NCBI GenBank assembly: GCA_021779075.1
Contig: JAJYBG010000002.1
Coordinates: 1-61,855, forward strand
Length of the DNA: 61,855 nt
Reading direction: 5' to 3'
DNA from: Actinomycetes bacterium
GTDB taxonomy: Bacteria; Actinomycetota; Actinomycetes; Actinomycetales; Microbacteriaceae
The position numbers were made by a program, and so were the translations under genes. The notes beneath the pieces were generated by a model. It ran no database searches. It was not told the origin of the DNA and worked only from the letters and a program-made list of their open reading frames with translations. Shown here in pieces: positions 28,079 through 36,695 of the stretch; the first letter of the stretch is position 1; every line of letters begins with the position of its first letter.

Positions 28079-29881
28079 ATGACCAGCGCGTTGACGCTCG
28101 CAGCGCACCTCGCCGCGCTGAGCGATGACGAACTCACCGCCCTCATCGAGAACCGCAAGCTGCCGCGCAAGATCGGGGACTTCTACGACCTCGCCGAGGC
28201 GCTGCTCGAGCCGGCCTCGCTGCAGCCCGTGCTCGGGCAGCTCGACCGGCACGCGCTGGGGATGCTGGCCGCCATCGCGGCGGGCCGCCCCGTCGCTCTC
28301 GGCTCCGATGCCGCCGAGGCCAGGTTCGACCGCCTCCGCGCATCCGCCCTCGCCTATGTCGAGGGCGGCGGGCTGCGCACCTACGACGGCGTGCGAGCGC
28401 TGCTGCGGGCCTGGCCGAGCATGGGCCTGCCGAGCATCGAGGACCTCATCGGATCCCGGCAGCCGTTCCCGCTCGTGCTGCTGCCGACCCAGACCGCGGC
28501 CGACATCGACCCGGTCGCCGCCGAGCGCGCCTTCCACACGGTCCAGGCAGTCGCCGAGCTGCTGCTTCAGCTGGACCGCGAGCCGGCCCGCGAACTGCAG
28601 AAGGGCGGCCTCAGTCTGCCCGACACTCGACGCGTGGCCATGGCCATGGGCGTCGACACGACGACGGTGCCCGCCCTGCTCTGGCTCGCCTACACCTCCG
28701 AGCTCATCGCCCGCGATGGCTCGCTCGTCCTCACCACCGCGGGCGCCGAGCGCTGGTTGAGGCTCACCACCGCCCTGCGCTGGCAGGAGCTCGCGATCAG
28801 CTGGCTCGCCGCCCTGCCGGATGCCATCCGCGAACTGCTCGGCGAGCGTGCGCACACCCGCTGGGGGAGCGATCTCCACGAGGTGCTCGAGTGGCTCATG
28901 CCAGCCGCCGGCGAGATGCTCGTGACGCTCTCAAGCCGTTTCGAGCCGACCTCCGAACTCCTCGGCATCCGCGTCGGCGACATCCCCAGCAGCTACGGAT
29001 CGGCGCTGCTCGCCGGCAGCCCGGAGGACGCCGTCGCCCTCCTCGTGCCCCATCTGCCCGGCGAGGTCGACAAGGTCTACGTGCAGCAGGACCTCTCCAT
29101 CGTCGCCCCCGGACCGCTCGCGCCGGCCGTCGACGCCCGGCTGCGCGCCCTGGCCGACGTCGAGAGCCGGGCGCTCGCCTCTACCTACCGCGTCTCCGCT
29201 TCGAGCATCGAGCGCGCGATAGGCGCCGGTGAGACCGCGGAGTCGCTGCGCGGCTTCCTCGAGGCGATCTCGCTCACCGGAATCCCGCAGCCGCTCGACT
29301 ATCTCATCTCCGAATCGGCGAGCCGCTACGGGCGGGTGCGGGTGCGCGACCAGGCGGCGCATGCGGCGTTCCGCACTGTGATCTCATCGAGCGATCCCGC
29401 CCTCATCTCGCAGATCGCCGTCGACAAGGCGTTCCTCCCGCTCTCGCTGCAACGCATCGACGACAGCGCCCTGGGCTCGCGCTTCGCCCGCGACGTGGTG
29501 TACTGGGCGTTCGCGGACGCCCGCTATCCGGTCGTCGCCGAGGATGCCAAAGGCAAGCCGGTGAGCGTGCGCAAGCGCCACGCGGTGACGACCGCCTCGC
29601 TCGAGCTGCCCGACCGGGCGGGCCAGCTCGTCAAGCGGCTGCGCGAGAAGGATGCCGGCGAGCCGCAGTCGCCGACCGCGTGGCTGACCCGCCAACTCGA
29701 GGTCGCGGTCCGCGATCGCCGACCGCTGCTCGTCACCGTCGGCCTGCCGGGCGGGGACGAACAGGAGTTCACGATCGAGCCGACGGGCGTCGGCGGCGGC
29801 AGGATGCGCGGCCGCGACCGGCGAGCCGGCGTCGAGCGGACGCTGCCGCTCGCATCGATCACCGCCGTGCGGCCGCTCTAG
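28079..29881 (+). CDS. Helicase-associated domain protein, partner of XPB helicase
   Basis: 600 aa. It matches the actinobacterial family encoded next to XPB/ERCC3 (Rv0862c type in mycobacteria). The long middle part is alpha-helical, with an Ala/Leu-rich N-terminus opening LAAHLAALSDDELTALIENR. It has no Walker motif, so it is not itself a helicase. It probably forms a complex with the XPB protein in DNA repair or transcription-coupled processes; this is inferred from constant adjacency. A hairpin and a new -10 box separate the two. Confidence 0.85.
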   Translation: MTSALTLAAHLAALSDDELTALIENRKLPRKIGDFYDLAEALLEPASLQPVLGQLDRHALGMLAAIAAGRPVALGSDAAEARFDRLRASALAYVEGGGLRTYDGVRALLRAWPSMGLPSIEDLIGSRQPFPLVLLPTQTAADIDPVAAERAFHTVQAVAELLLQLDREPARELQKGGLSLPDTRRVAMAMGVDTTTVPALLWLAYTSELIARDGSLVLTTAGAERWLRLTTALRWQELAISWLAALPDAIRELLGERAHTRWGSDLHEVLEWLMPAAGEMLVTLSSRFEPTSELLGIRVGDIPSSYGSALLAGSPEDAVALLVPHLPGEVDKVYVQQDLSIVAPGPLAPAVDARLRALADVESRALASTYRVSASSIERAIGAGETAESLRGFLEAISLTGIPQPLDYLISESASRYGRVRVRDQAAHAAFRTVISSSDPALISQIAVDKAFLPLSLQRIDDSALGSRFARDVVYWAFADARYPVVAEDAKGKPVSVRKRHAVTTASLELPDRAGQLVKRLREKDAGEPQSPTAWLTRQLEVAVRDRRPLLVTVGLPGGDEQEFTIEPTGVGGGRMRGRDRRAGVERTLPLASITAVRPL

Positions 29882-29891
29882 CGGATTCCGC

Positions 29892-29916
29892 CGCAGCCTG
29901 CCGTTCACAGGCTGCG
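29892..29916 (+). terminator. Hairpin after the helicase-associated gene
   Basis: CGCAGCCTG and its complement CAGGCTGCG around a 7-base loop, 11 bases after the stop. No T run follows. Confidence 0.55.
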
Positions 29917-29931
29917 ATGCACCGCCCGCGA

Positions 29932-29937
29932 TAGAGT
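29932..29937 (+). promoter_or_regulatory. Probable -10 box of XPB helicase gene
   Basis: TAGAGT, 8 bases before the ATG at 29946. Confidence 0.4.
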
Positions 29938-29945
29938 TGCACGTT

Positions 29946-31592
29946 ATGGCTGACGGCCCTCTTATCGTGCAAAGCGACCGCACTGTCCTGCTCGAAGTGG
30001 CCCACCCTCAGGCCGAGGATGCACGTCACGACCTCGCCGTCTTCGCCGAACTCGAACGCGCGCCGGAGCACATCCACACCTACCGGATCACCCGGCTCGG
30101 CCTCTGGAACGCGCGCGCCGCCGGTCACACCGCGGAGGACATGCTCGCGACGCTGGAGCGCTACTCGAAATTCGCGGTGCCGCAGACGGTGTCCGTCGAC
30201 ATCCGCGAGACCGTGGGGCGCTACGGCCGCCTCGTCATCGAGCGCGATGCGGACGGCGCGCTCGTGCTGAGTTCGACCGACGTCCCCGTTCTGATCGAGG
30301 TCGCGGGCGCCAAGCGCATCGCGCCCTTGCTCGGCGAGCGCATCGGAGACTCCGCCTTCGCGGTGCAGGCCTGGGCGCGCGGCGCCCTCAAGCAGGAGCT
30401 CGTCAAGCTCGGCTGGCCGGCGGAGGATCTCGCCGGCTACACGCCCGGCACGCCGCATCGCATCGACCTCAACGAGGACGGCTGGCATCTGCGCGACTAC
30501 CAGAACAAGGCCGTCGAGAGCTTCTTCGACGGCGGCTCCGGCGTCGTCGTGCTGCCCTGCGGCGCCGGCAAGACGCTGGTCGGCGCGGGCGCGATGGCTA
30601 CGGCCAAGACGACGACGCTCGTGCTCGTCACCAACACCGTGTCCGCCCGGCAGTGGCGCGACGAACTGCTCAGACGCACCTCGCTGACGGCGGAGGAGAT
30701 CGGCGAGTACTCGGGCTCGGCGAAGGAGGTCAAGCCCGTCACCATCGCGACCTACCAGATCCTCACCGCCAAGCGGAAGGGCGAATACGCCCATCTCGCC
30801 CTGCTCGACGCCCTCGACTGGGGCCTCATCATCTACGACGAAGTGCACCTGCTGCCCGCGCCCGTGTTCAAGCTCACCGCCGAACTGCAGGCTCGGCGCC
30901 GACTGGGGCTCACGGCGACGCTCGTGCGCGAGGATGGCCGCGAGGGCGACGTGTTCTCGCTCATCGGCCCCAAGCGCTTCGACGCTCCCTGGAAGGAGAT
31001 CGAGGCGCAGGGATTCATCTCGCCGGCCGCCTGCTACGAGGTGCGCATTGACCTGCCGGCCTCCGACCGGCTCGAGTACGCGGCCGCGGCCGATGAGGAG
31101 CGCTACCGGCTCGCCGCCACCGCCCCCGCGAAGCTCGATGTCGTGAAGCGGCTCGTCGAGAAGCACGCCGGAGAGCGCATCCTCGTCATCGGCCAGTACC
31201 TCGACCAGATCAACGAGCTCGCCGAGGCGCTGAACGCGCCCGCGTTGACCGGCCAGACGCCGGTGACCGAGCGCGAGTCGCTCTACCAGCGCTTCCGGGA
31301 CGGTGATCTCACCGTCCTCGTGGTGTCGAAGGTGGCGAACTTCTCGGTCGATCTCCCCGAGGCCACCGTCGCCGTCCAGGTGTCGGGCTCGTTCGGGTCG
31401 CGCCAGGAGGAGGCACAGCGTCTCGGGCGGCTGCTGCGACCGAAGGAATCCGGTCTGCACGCGAACTTCTACACGCTCGTCGCGCGCGACACCGTCGACC
31501 AGGATTTCGCCCAGAACCGTCAGCGCTTCCTCGCCGAGCAGGGCTACGCATACACGATCCTCGACAGCGCCGACCTCGCGCAGGCTGCCTGA
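29946..31592 (+). CDS. XPB/ERCC3-like DNA helicase
   Basis: 548 aa. Start at the ATG at 29946; a TTG nine bases earlier is in frame. Domains: N-terminal helicase-associated domain (1-170), RecA-like domain 1 with Walker A PCGAGKT (Lys209) and DEVH box (from Asp298), and RecA-like domain 2 ending in QRLGRLLRPK (motif VI). ATLVRED carries the RED motif of XPB. A 3'-5' helicase of nucleotide excision repair/TFIIH type that is widespread in actinobacteria. Converges with serC, with 6 bases between. Confidence 0.93.
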   Translation: MADGPLIVQSDRTVLLEVAHPQAEDARHDLAVFAELERAPEHIHTYRITRLGLWNARAAGHTAEDMLATLERYSKFAVPQTVSVDIRETVGRYGRLVIERDADGALVLSSTDVPVLIEVAGAKRIAPLLGERIGDSAFAVQAWARGALKQELVKLGWPAEDLAGYTPGTPHRIDLNEDGWHLRDYQNKAVESFFDGGSGVVVLPCGAGKTLVGAGAMATAKTTTLVLVTNTVSARQWRDELLRRTSLTAEEIGEYSGSAKEVKPVTIATYQILTAKRKGEYAHLALLDALDWGLIIYDEVHLLPAPVFKLTAELQARRRLGLTATLVREDGREGDVFSLIGPKRFDAPWKEIEAQGFISPAACYEVRIDLPASDRLEYAAAADEERYRLAATAPAKLDVVKRLVEKHAGERILVIGQYLDQINELAEALNAPALTGQTPVTERESLYQRFRDGDLTVLVVSKVANFSVDLPEATVAVQVSGSFGSRQEEAQRLGRLLRPKESGLHANFYTLVARDTVDQDFAQNRQRFLAEQGYAYTILDSADLAQAA

Positions 31593-31598
31593 CGGTTG

Positions 31599-32711
31599 CT
31601 ACCCCAAGTGCTCGACCGCGTACTCGATCGAGCGGATGAGCTGGGCCACGTCGGACGGCTCGATCGCGGTGAAGGTCGCGATGCGTAGCTGGTTGCGGCC
31701 GAGCTTGCGGTAGGGCTCGGTGTCGACGATGCCGTTGGCGCGCAGCGTCGCAGCGATCTCGGCCGCGTCGATGTCCTCGAAGTCGATGGTGACGACGACC
31801 TGCGAACGCTCGGCGTCGTTCGCGACGAACGGCGTCGCGTACGAGACCGACTCGGCCCAGTCGTAGAGCAGACCCGACGACTTCTTCGTGCGGGCATCGG
31901 CCCAGGCGAGCCCGCCCTCCTCGTTGATCCAGCGGGTCTGCTCGTTCATGAGGAACAGCGTCGCGATCGCCGGGGTGTTGAGGGTCTGGTCGAGACGCGA
32001 GTTGTCGAGCGCCAGCTTGAGGGAGAGGGACTCGGGGATGTAGCGGCCCGAGGTGGCGATGCTCTCGATGCGCTCGATCGCGGCAGGGCTCACGGCGGCG
32101 AGCCACAGGCCGCCGTCCGAGGCGAAGTTCTTCTGCGGGGCGAAGTAGTAGACATCCGCCTCGGTCGTGTCGAAAAGGATGCCGCCTGCGGCGCTCGTCG
32201 CGTCGACGACGGTGAGCGCGCCGGCATCGCCCGCGGCGCGCACCACCGGGTGCATGACGCCGGTCGAGGTTTCGTTGTGCGGGTACGCGTACACGTCGAC
32301 GCCCTCGACCGCGACGAGCGCCGAGCGGGTGCCCGCGGGGGCGTCGACGACGACGGGTGCGTCGAGCCACGGAGCCGCGGCGGCCTTGGCGAACTTCGCG
32401 CCGAACTCGCCGAAGGTGAGGTTCTCGGAGCGCTTCTCGATGAGGCCGAAGGCCGCGGCGTCCCAGAACGCGGTCGAGCCGCCGTTGCCGAGGATGATCT
32501 CATACCCCTCGGGCAGTGCGAAGAGTTCGGCGAGCCCCTCCTTGACCGAGTGGACGAGGTGCTTGACCGGCCTCTGGCGATGCGAGGTGCCGAGCAGTTC
32601 GACGCCGGCGGTCGCGAGGGCCGTGATCGCCTCCTGGCGGATCTTCGACGGACCGCATCCGAAGCGTCCGTCGGCGGGCTTGAGTTCATCGGGCAGCACG
32701 ATCGAGGCCAT
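31599..32711 (-). CDS. serC: Phosphoserine aminotransferase
   Basis: 370 aa, of the actinobacterial SerC type. It makes 3-phosphoserine from 3-phosphohydroxypyruvate and glutamate, and also serves pyridoxal biosynthesis in some bacteria. The N-terminus FGCGPSKI, the VDATSAAGG segment and the PLP-binding Lys in APQKNFASDGG are intact. A leaderless promoter lies directly upstream. Divergent from the DtxR-family gene. Confidence 0.95.
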   Translation of the reverse strand: MASIVLPDELKPADGRFGCGPSKIRQEAITALATAGVELLGTSHRQRPVKHLVHSVKEGLAELFALPEGYEIILGNGGSTAFWDAAAFGLIEKRSENLTFGEFGAKFAKAAAAPWLDAPVVVDAPAGTRSALVAVEGVDVYAYPHNETSTGVMHPVVRAAGDAGALTVVDATSAAGGILFDTTEADVYYFAPQKNFASDGGLWLAAVSPAAIERIESIATSGRYIPESLSLKLALDNSRLDQTLNTPAIATLFLMNEQTRWINEEGGLAWADARTKKSSGLLYDWAESVSYATPFVANDAERSQVVVTIDFEDIDAAEIAATLRANGIVDTEPYRKLGRNQLRIATFTAIEPSDVAQLIRSIEYAVEHLG

Positions 32712-32717
32712 ATCCCG

Positions 32718-32723
32718 ATCCTA
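32718..32723 (-). promoter_or_regulatory. -10 box of leaderless serC
   Basis: On the minus strand TAGGAT is followed by 6 bases and the ATG at 32711. Confidence 0.55.
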
Positions 32724-32786
32724 TTTCGTAGGCTGGGAGGGCACGCGCGCCGCACGCGCCTGCGCAAGCCCACTGGAGCCGCTGAA

Positions 32787-33476
32787 GTGACCGATCTCGT
32801 CGACACGACGGAGATGTACCTGCGCACGATCCTCGACCTCGAGGAGGAGGACATCGTGCCGTTGCGCGCGCGCATCTCCGAGCGGCTCGGGCACTCCGGC
32901 CCCACCGTGTCGCAGACGATCGCACGCATGGAGCGCGATGGCCTGGTCCGCGTCTCAGGCGACCGCCACCTCGAGCTCACCGAGGCGGGCCGCCGCCGCG
33001 CGATCGACGTCATGCGCAAGCATCGCCTCGCCGAGCGGCTGCTCAGCGACGTCATCGGCCTCGAGTGGGAGTTCCTCCACGACGAGGCCTGCCGCTGGGA
33101 GCACGTCATGAGCGACCTCGTCGAGGAGCGCATCGTGGCGCTGCTCGGCAACCCGACCGAGTCGCCCTACGGCACGCCGATCCCGAGTCTCGACGACGCC
33201 GGTTCCGCTCTGTCGACGACGTTCCTCGACGGGGTGCGCCGCGCGACGGATGCCATCGCCGGAGCCCCGGGCCCGGTGACGAGCACCATCCGCCGTCTCA
33301 GCGAGCCGGTGCAGTTCGAGCCGGAGCTGCTCGCGACGCTGCGTGCCGGGGGCATCCTGCCGGGCAACACGGTGACGCTCGCCCGCGTCGGCGGCCGGGT
33401 CGCGGCGGCGGTCGACGGCTACCCCCCGATCGATCTCGACTTCGAGACCGCAAGCCACATCTTCATCGCGGCGTAA
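32787..33476 (+). CDS. Metal-dependent transcriptional repressor, DtxR/IdeR family
   Basis: 229 aa from a GTG with a GGAG box before it. Winged-helix DNA-binding domain (1-75, recognition helix SGPTVSQTIARM), dimerisation domain with metal ligands (KHRLAERLL; ACRWEH, where Cys, Glu and His are the primary-site residues) and a C-terminal SH3-like domain (about 150-229). The complete three-domain form and the Cys favour the iron-sensing DtxR/IdeR branch over the manganese-sensing MntR. It represses iron uptake when Fe2+ is bound. Confidence 0.92.
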   Translation: MTDLVDTTEMYLRTILDLEEEDIVPLRARISERLGHSGPTVSQTIARMERDGLVRVSGDRHLELTEAGRRRAIDVMRKHRLAERLLSDVIGLEWEFLHDEACRWEHVMSDLVEERIVALLGNPTESPYGTPIPSLDDAGSALSTTFLDGVRRATDAIAGAPGPVTSTIRRLSEPVQFEPELLATLRAGGILPGNTVTLARVGGRVAAAVDGYPPIDLDFETASHIFIAA

Positions 33477-33488
33477 GGCCCGATTCCG

Positions 33489-33510
33489 CCTCTGGCAATC
33501 CTCTGGCAAT
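33489..33510 (+). repeat. Two tandem 11-bp direct repeats upstream of NlpC/P60 gene
   Basis: CCTCTGGCAAT occurs twice head to tail, so the copies lie one helical turn apart. They sit about 50 bases before a TACTCT -10 box (33556-33561) and 105 bases before the TTG start of the hydrolase. Confidence 0.5.
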
Positions 33511-33555
33511 GCGCCGAACACGCTTGGGGGATGTGACATTCCCGTTACCTTCCCG

Positions 33556-33561
33556 TACTCT
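33556..33561 (+). promoter_or_regulatory. Probable -10 box of NlpC/P60 gene
   Basis: TACTCT. It implies a leader of about 48 bases that carries an AGGT ribosome binding site. Just upstream, GTGAC-N6-GTTAC (33535-33550) has the 11-base spacing of MtrA boxes, which control cell-wall hydrolases in actinobacteria; this match is weak. Confidence 0.35.
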
Positions 33562-33615
33562 CGGTCGAGTCCAAGTGTCGGAGCCCCGGCCACCCCCACC
33601 GAACAGGTAAACCCC

Positions 33616-34515
33616 TTGGCGATTCTCGAAACATCTCTCGATCTCAACTCAATAGGCCACCCCGCGGTGAAGGGGGTCGCGTCCCCCTCCACCCGCCGCG
33701 AGGCCAAGTCGGCGGCTCTCGCCCACGAGGCCGCCGACCGCCGCCGCTCGATCGCGGTGCACCAGCTGGCGACGATCCGCGCGAAAGCCGTCAAGCGCTT
33801 CGCGGCCGCCGAGGCGAAGGCGGCGAAGTCCGTGGCGGTCCGCCGCAGCGGGAAGCCCGTCATCAAGGCGCTCGCCGTCGTCTTCGCGGTCGGCGTCGTC
33901 GCCACCGCTGCGCTGCCGGCATACGCGCTGGCCCCGAGCGCCACCACGACCGAGGTCGTCCGGCAGGCTCAAGGCGTGCAGAGCGTGACCGTTGCCGGCA
34001 ACGTCGCCGCCGCCAAGACCGTGCACGACGGATTCACCTCGCAGACCCAGACGCAGCTTCTCACCGCCGCCGCCCAGGCCGCTGCGGCGAGCCTGGCGAG
34101 CTACCGGGCCGCCTATTCGGGCCCGTCGTACGTGCAGGCCCTCGCCAACCCGCCGCAGCCGAACTTCTCGCTCGCGGCCGTGTTCGCCACCGCGCAGAGG
34201 TACCGCGGCGTGCCCTACGTCTACGGCGGCGACACCCCGGCCGGCTTCGACTGCTCAGGCTTCGTGCGCTGGGTGTACGGCCAGTTCGGCATCAGCCTGC
34301 CTCACTCGGTCTCGGCGCAAGGCTGGATCGGCACCCGCATCTCGGCGGCCGATGCGCAGCCCGGCGATGTCATCGTGCTCTCCGACGGCTCGCACGACGG
34401 TTTCTACGCCGGCCCGGGCATGATCCTCGACGCGCCGGAGCGCGGCAAGGCCGTGCAGAGCCGCCCGATCTGGACGTCGAGCTACTACATCGTGCGGTTC
34501 GGGATCAAGCACTGA
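33616..34515 (+). CDS. Secreted peptidoglycan hydrolase, NlpC/P60 family
   Basis: 299 aa, TTG start with an AGGT box before it. A long basic N-terminus (about 75 residues) precedes the membrane/signal segment (KALAVVFAVGVVATAALPAYA, about 76-96). A linker follows, then the NlpC/P60 domain (about 180-299) with catalytic Cys213 in FDCSGFVRW and His260 in GSHDGFYAG. Such enzymes cut the D-Glu/diamino-acid peptide bond and act in daughter-cell separation. No separate wall-binding domain is visible. Confidence 0.92.
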   Translation: MAILETSLDLNSIGHPAVKGVASPSTRREAKSAALAHEAADRRRSIAVHQLATIRAKAVKRFAAAEAKAAKSVAVRRSGKPVIKALAVVFAVGVVATAALPAYALAPSATTTEVVRQAQGVQSVTVAGNVAAAKTVHDGFTSQTQTQLLTAAAQAAAASLASYRAAYSGPSYVQALANPPQPNFSLAAVFATAQRYRGVPYVYGGDTPAGFDCSGFVRWVYGQFGISLPHSVSAQGWIGTRISAADAQPGDVIVLSDGSHDGFYAGPGMILDAPERGKAVQSRPIWTSSYYIVRFGIKH

Positions 34516-34572
34516 CGCCGCGGTGAGCGACACGGCGTGGGGCAATCCGGGTCGTTTCGCATTTTTCGGGGT

Positions 34573-34578
34573 TACCCT
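34573..34578 (+). promoter_or_regulatory. -10 box of leaderless His-rich leader peptide
   Basis: TACCCT is followed by 6 bases and the GTG at 34585. Confidence 0.55.
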
Positions 34579-34584
34579 CCTGTT

Positions 34585-34680
34585 GTGATGCACCGCTACC
34601 ACCATCACCACCACCGGCACTCCTGCCAGGTGGCAGTCTCCTTCGGCGTCGTCCTCGTGACGGCGCCGTTTGCGTCTTAA
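34585..34680 (+). CDS. His-rich leader peptide upstream of HNH endonuclease gene
   Basis: 31 aa, GTG then ATG as the first two codons. Residues 2-12 read MHRYHHHHHRH: seven His codons within ten, including a run of five. A Cys follows, then a hydrophobic end (VAVSFGVVLVTAPFAS). The TAA is 11 bases before the HNH gene. A hairpin overlaps the last His codons (34611-34633), and a terminator-like hairpin lies in its 3' half. This is the layout of an attenuation leader sensing charged tRNA-His, but the downstream gene is not a histidine gene. Metal sensing through the His/Cys peptide is an alternative. Confidence 0.65.
   Translation: MMHRYHHHHHRHSCQVAVSFGVVLVTAPFAS
34611..34633 (+). promoter_or_regulatory. 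Hairpin overlapping the His codons of the leader
   Basis: CCACC-GGCA pairs with TGCC-GGTGG with one bulged A and a 4-base loop. A ribosome stalled on the His codons would open it. Confidence 0.55.
34645..34678 (+). terminator. Terminator-like hairpin inside the leader, candidate attenuator
   Basis: GGCGTCGTC pairs with GACGGCGCC (one G-U) around CTCGT, and is followed by GTTTGCGTCTT. It lies 14 bases before the HNH gene. Confidence 0.6.
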
Positions 34681-34691
34681 AAGGGGCCTCC

Positions 34692-35192
34692 ATGCGCACT
34701 CTCGTTCTGAACGCCGGTTACGAACCGCTCGCGGTCGTGTCGTTCAAGAGGGCCCTCGCGCTCGTCATGAACAACAAGGCGACGGTGGTGCAGGTGGATG
34801 CCGAGCATCCGGTGTTCGGCGTCGCCGACGTGTGGGACCGCCCCTCCGTCATCCTGCTCACGCGCTACGTGCGCCTGCCGCACGGCCGCAACGTGCCCGT
34901 GTCGCGCCGCGGGGTGCTGCGCCGGGACGCCCACCGCTGCGCCTACTGCGCGAAGCCGGCGAGCACGATCGACCACGTGCTGCCGCGCTCGAAGGGCGGG
35001 CAGGACTCGTGGGAGAACCTCGTCGCCTGCTGCCTGCGCTGCAACAACGTCAAGGGCGACCGGATGCTGCACGAGCTCGGCTGGCACCTGCGTTTCACCC
35101 CGCGGATGCCCCATGAGCCGACCTGGCTGGTCCGCGGCGCCTCGGAGCACCTGCAGCCCGAGTGGGAGGACTACTTCGCCGAGGCGGCGTAG
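34692..35192 (+). CDS. HNH endonuclease
   Basis: 166 aa, an actinobacterial single-domain HNH protein. An AAAAGGGG stretch precedes the ATG. The N-terminal half opens RTLVLNAGYEPLAVVSFKRAL. The HNH core has IDHVLPRSKGG (His of the first strand), NLVACCLRCNNVKGD and two CxxC zinc pairs (CAYC, CLRC). Nuclease activity is expected; the biological target of this family is not known to me. It is the last chromosomal gene before the island. Confidence 0.9.
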   Translation: MRTLVLNAGYEPLAVVSFKRALALVMNNKATVVQVDAEHPVFGVADVWDRPSVILLTRYVRLPHGRNVPVSRRGVLRRDAHRCAYCAKPASTIDHVLPRSKGGQDSWENLVACCLRCNNVKGDRMLHELGWHLRFTPRMPHEPTWLVRGASEHLQPEWEDYFAEAA

Positions 35193-35199
35193 CCCCGGC

Positions 35200-35440
35200 G
35201 TCCCTTCGCCCTGATGAGGCCTCGGAGCTTGAGGGACGAGCAACTCCGTCCTGAAGGAACGCACCCCTGCTCATCGGGTGAGGCCAGATCCGCAGCCTTC
35301 GCGCTGCCGGCATCGACGAACCACGCCGACCCGTAACCGGGTGACACCTCGACCATCTCCGAGGCAGCAGATCCGCTACATCCCCAACGAATCAACTCGA
35401 AGTATCGCTGCTTCACCGGCCCTTCACGGCGTACCCGTGC
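35200..35440 (-). pseudogene. Transposase remnant (IS30-like N-terminal part)
   Basis: Reading the minus strand gives VKQRYFELIRWGCSGSAAS, then EMVEVSPGYGSAWFVDAGS. This is the helix-turn-helix start typical of long actinobacterial IS30-type transposases. The frame then runs out of similarity and stops near the HNH gene; no catalytic DDE part is left. It marks the left edge of the catabolic island. Confidence 0.6.
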
Positions 35441-35591
35441 TGGAACCCCACCTCGACGCGCGCCTGATCACCGCATTCCGGGCAAGTTTGGTCTGCGGGA
35501 CCAAGATCCGAGCATTGCCGGCATGCAATGATGCTTGCGCGCAGCGGACGCCATGGTCCACATCGGCGCGTTGGTTATCAAGGAGGATAAG

Positions 35592-36581
35592 TTGGCGCAG
35601 CGGTATACGGCTCGGGACTTGGTCGGCGTTCTGGGAATCGTGCCGACACCCGCAACACCTGACGCCGGGCGCTGGGACGCGAGCAGCACGGTCAATGTGG
35701 ACGTGACCACCTCGATGATTCGCGCAGTGGCTCCGGTCGTCGACGCCATCATCACGCTCGGTACGTTTGGCGAAGGCGCGACCCTCACTGAGGACGAAGT
35801 CGTCACTTTCATGAAGACCGTCGTGTCCGAGAGCGGCACGACGCCGACGTTCGCCGGCGCAACCACACTGAACACCCGAGACACGATCCGCCGCGCCCGC
35901 ATGCTCCTGGACATCGGAGTCGACGGCTTGTTCCTCGGACGACCGATGTGGTGCGAGATGGACGATGACTCGATCGTTCGCTTCTATTCCGATATCGCGG
36001 ACGCTCTGCCGGACGTCCCCGTCATCTTGTACGACAACCCCGCGGCATTCAAGGGAAAGATCTCTTCGGAGTTGTACGCGAGGCTTGCGGCGATCCCCAC
36101 GCTCATCGGCGCGAAGTACACATCTCTTGGCAGCCAGTACGCGGATGATGTCCAGGCCTGCGGCGACGAGATCCGACTGCTTCCCATGGATGCCGACTGG
36201 CTGGATGCTCGTCGAGCGGCCGGTCAACATGTCGCTGCTTGCTGGACCCCCAGCGCCGCATGCGGTACCGAGCCGCTTGAGCGGTTGCGCGAGGCGATGG
36301 CCTCTTCCGATTGGGACGCCGCTGACGCGATCAGCCGGGACCTCAAGCGGGCCTACTCGACGCTCATGCCGGATGGCGACTTCTCGCAGTTCTCCAAATA
36401 CAACATCCCCCTCGACAAGGCGCGGATCGCCGCGGCTGGTGTCACCGATCCCGGCCCGGCCCGGCCGCCGTACCAAACGGCTCCCCAGGCGTATCTCGAC
36501 GGCGCGATCGAGACGGGACGCCGGTGGGCCGAGTTGCAGCGTAGCTACACGACCCGCGCTAAGGCCAGTTCCGCCAGCTAG
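35592..36581 (+). CDS. Hydratase-aldolase of the NahE/PhdJ type (dihydrodipicolinate synthase superfamily)
   Basis: 329 aa. The TTG at 35592 is preceded by a perfect AGGAGG, better than any upstream start. (beta/alpha)8 barrel. GVLGIVPTPATPD, TFGEGATLT, GATTLNTRDTIRRAR and GLFLGRPMW match trans-o-hydroxybenzylidenepyruvate and 2'-carboxybenzalpyruvate hydratase-aldolases of naphthalene and phenanthrene breakdown. The Schiff-base Lys is in IGAKYTS and the catalytic Tyr in ILYDNP. It would cleave an aryl-butenoate to an aldehyde and pyruvate. No ring dioxygenase is present in the island, so the true substrate is open. Base composition is lower in GC than the flanks. Confidence 0.88.
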   Translation: MAQRYTARDLVGVLGIVPTPATPDAGRWDASSTVNVDVTTSMIRAVAPVVDAIITLGTFGEGATLTEDEVVTFMKTVVSESGTTPTFAGATTLNTRDTIRRARMLLDIGVDGLFLGRPMWCEMDDDSIVRFYSDIADALPDVPVILYDNPAAFKGKISSELYARLAAIPTLIGAKYTSLGSQYADDVQACGDEIRLLPMDADWLDARRAAGQHVAACWTPSAACGTEPLERLREAMASSDWDAADAISRDLKRAYSTLMPDGDFSQFSKYNIPLDKARIAAAGVTDPGPARPPYQTAPQAYLDGAIETGRRWAELQRSYTTRAKASSAS

Positions 36582-36695
36582 CGCTGCTCCGTCGTGCGTG
36601 GCCGTGCGACTTCACGTTGCCTAGGCACAAATTCTCTCAGAACAGGCCGATACGAGCCGGGCGACGAAGCCCGCGCCGTCAGAAAGGAAGCTCCT

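Noticed and set aside
33477-33615. A c-di-AMP (ydaO) riboswitch before the NlpC/P60 gene
   Set aside because: Such switches are common before these genes in actinobacteria, but the conserved core segments are not present and the space after the -10 box is only about 50 bases.
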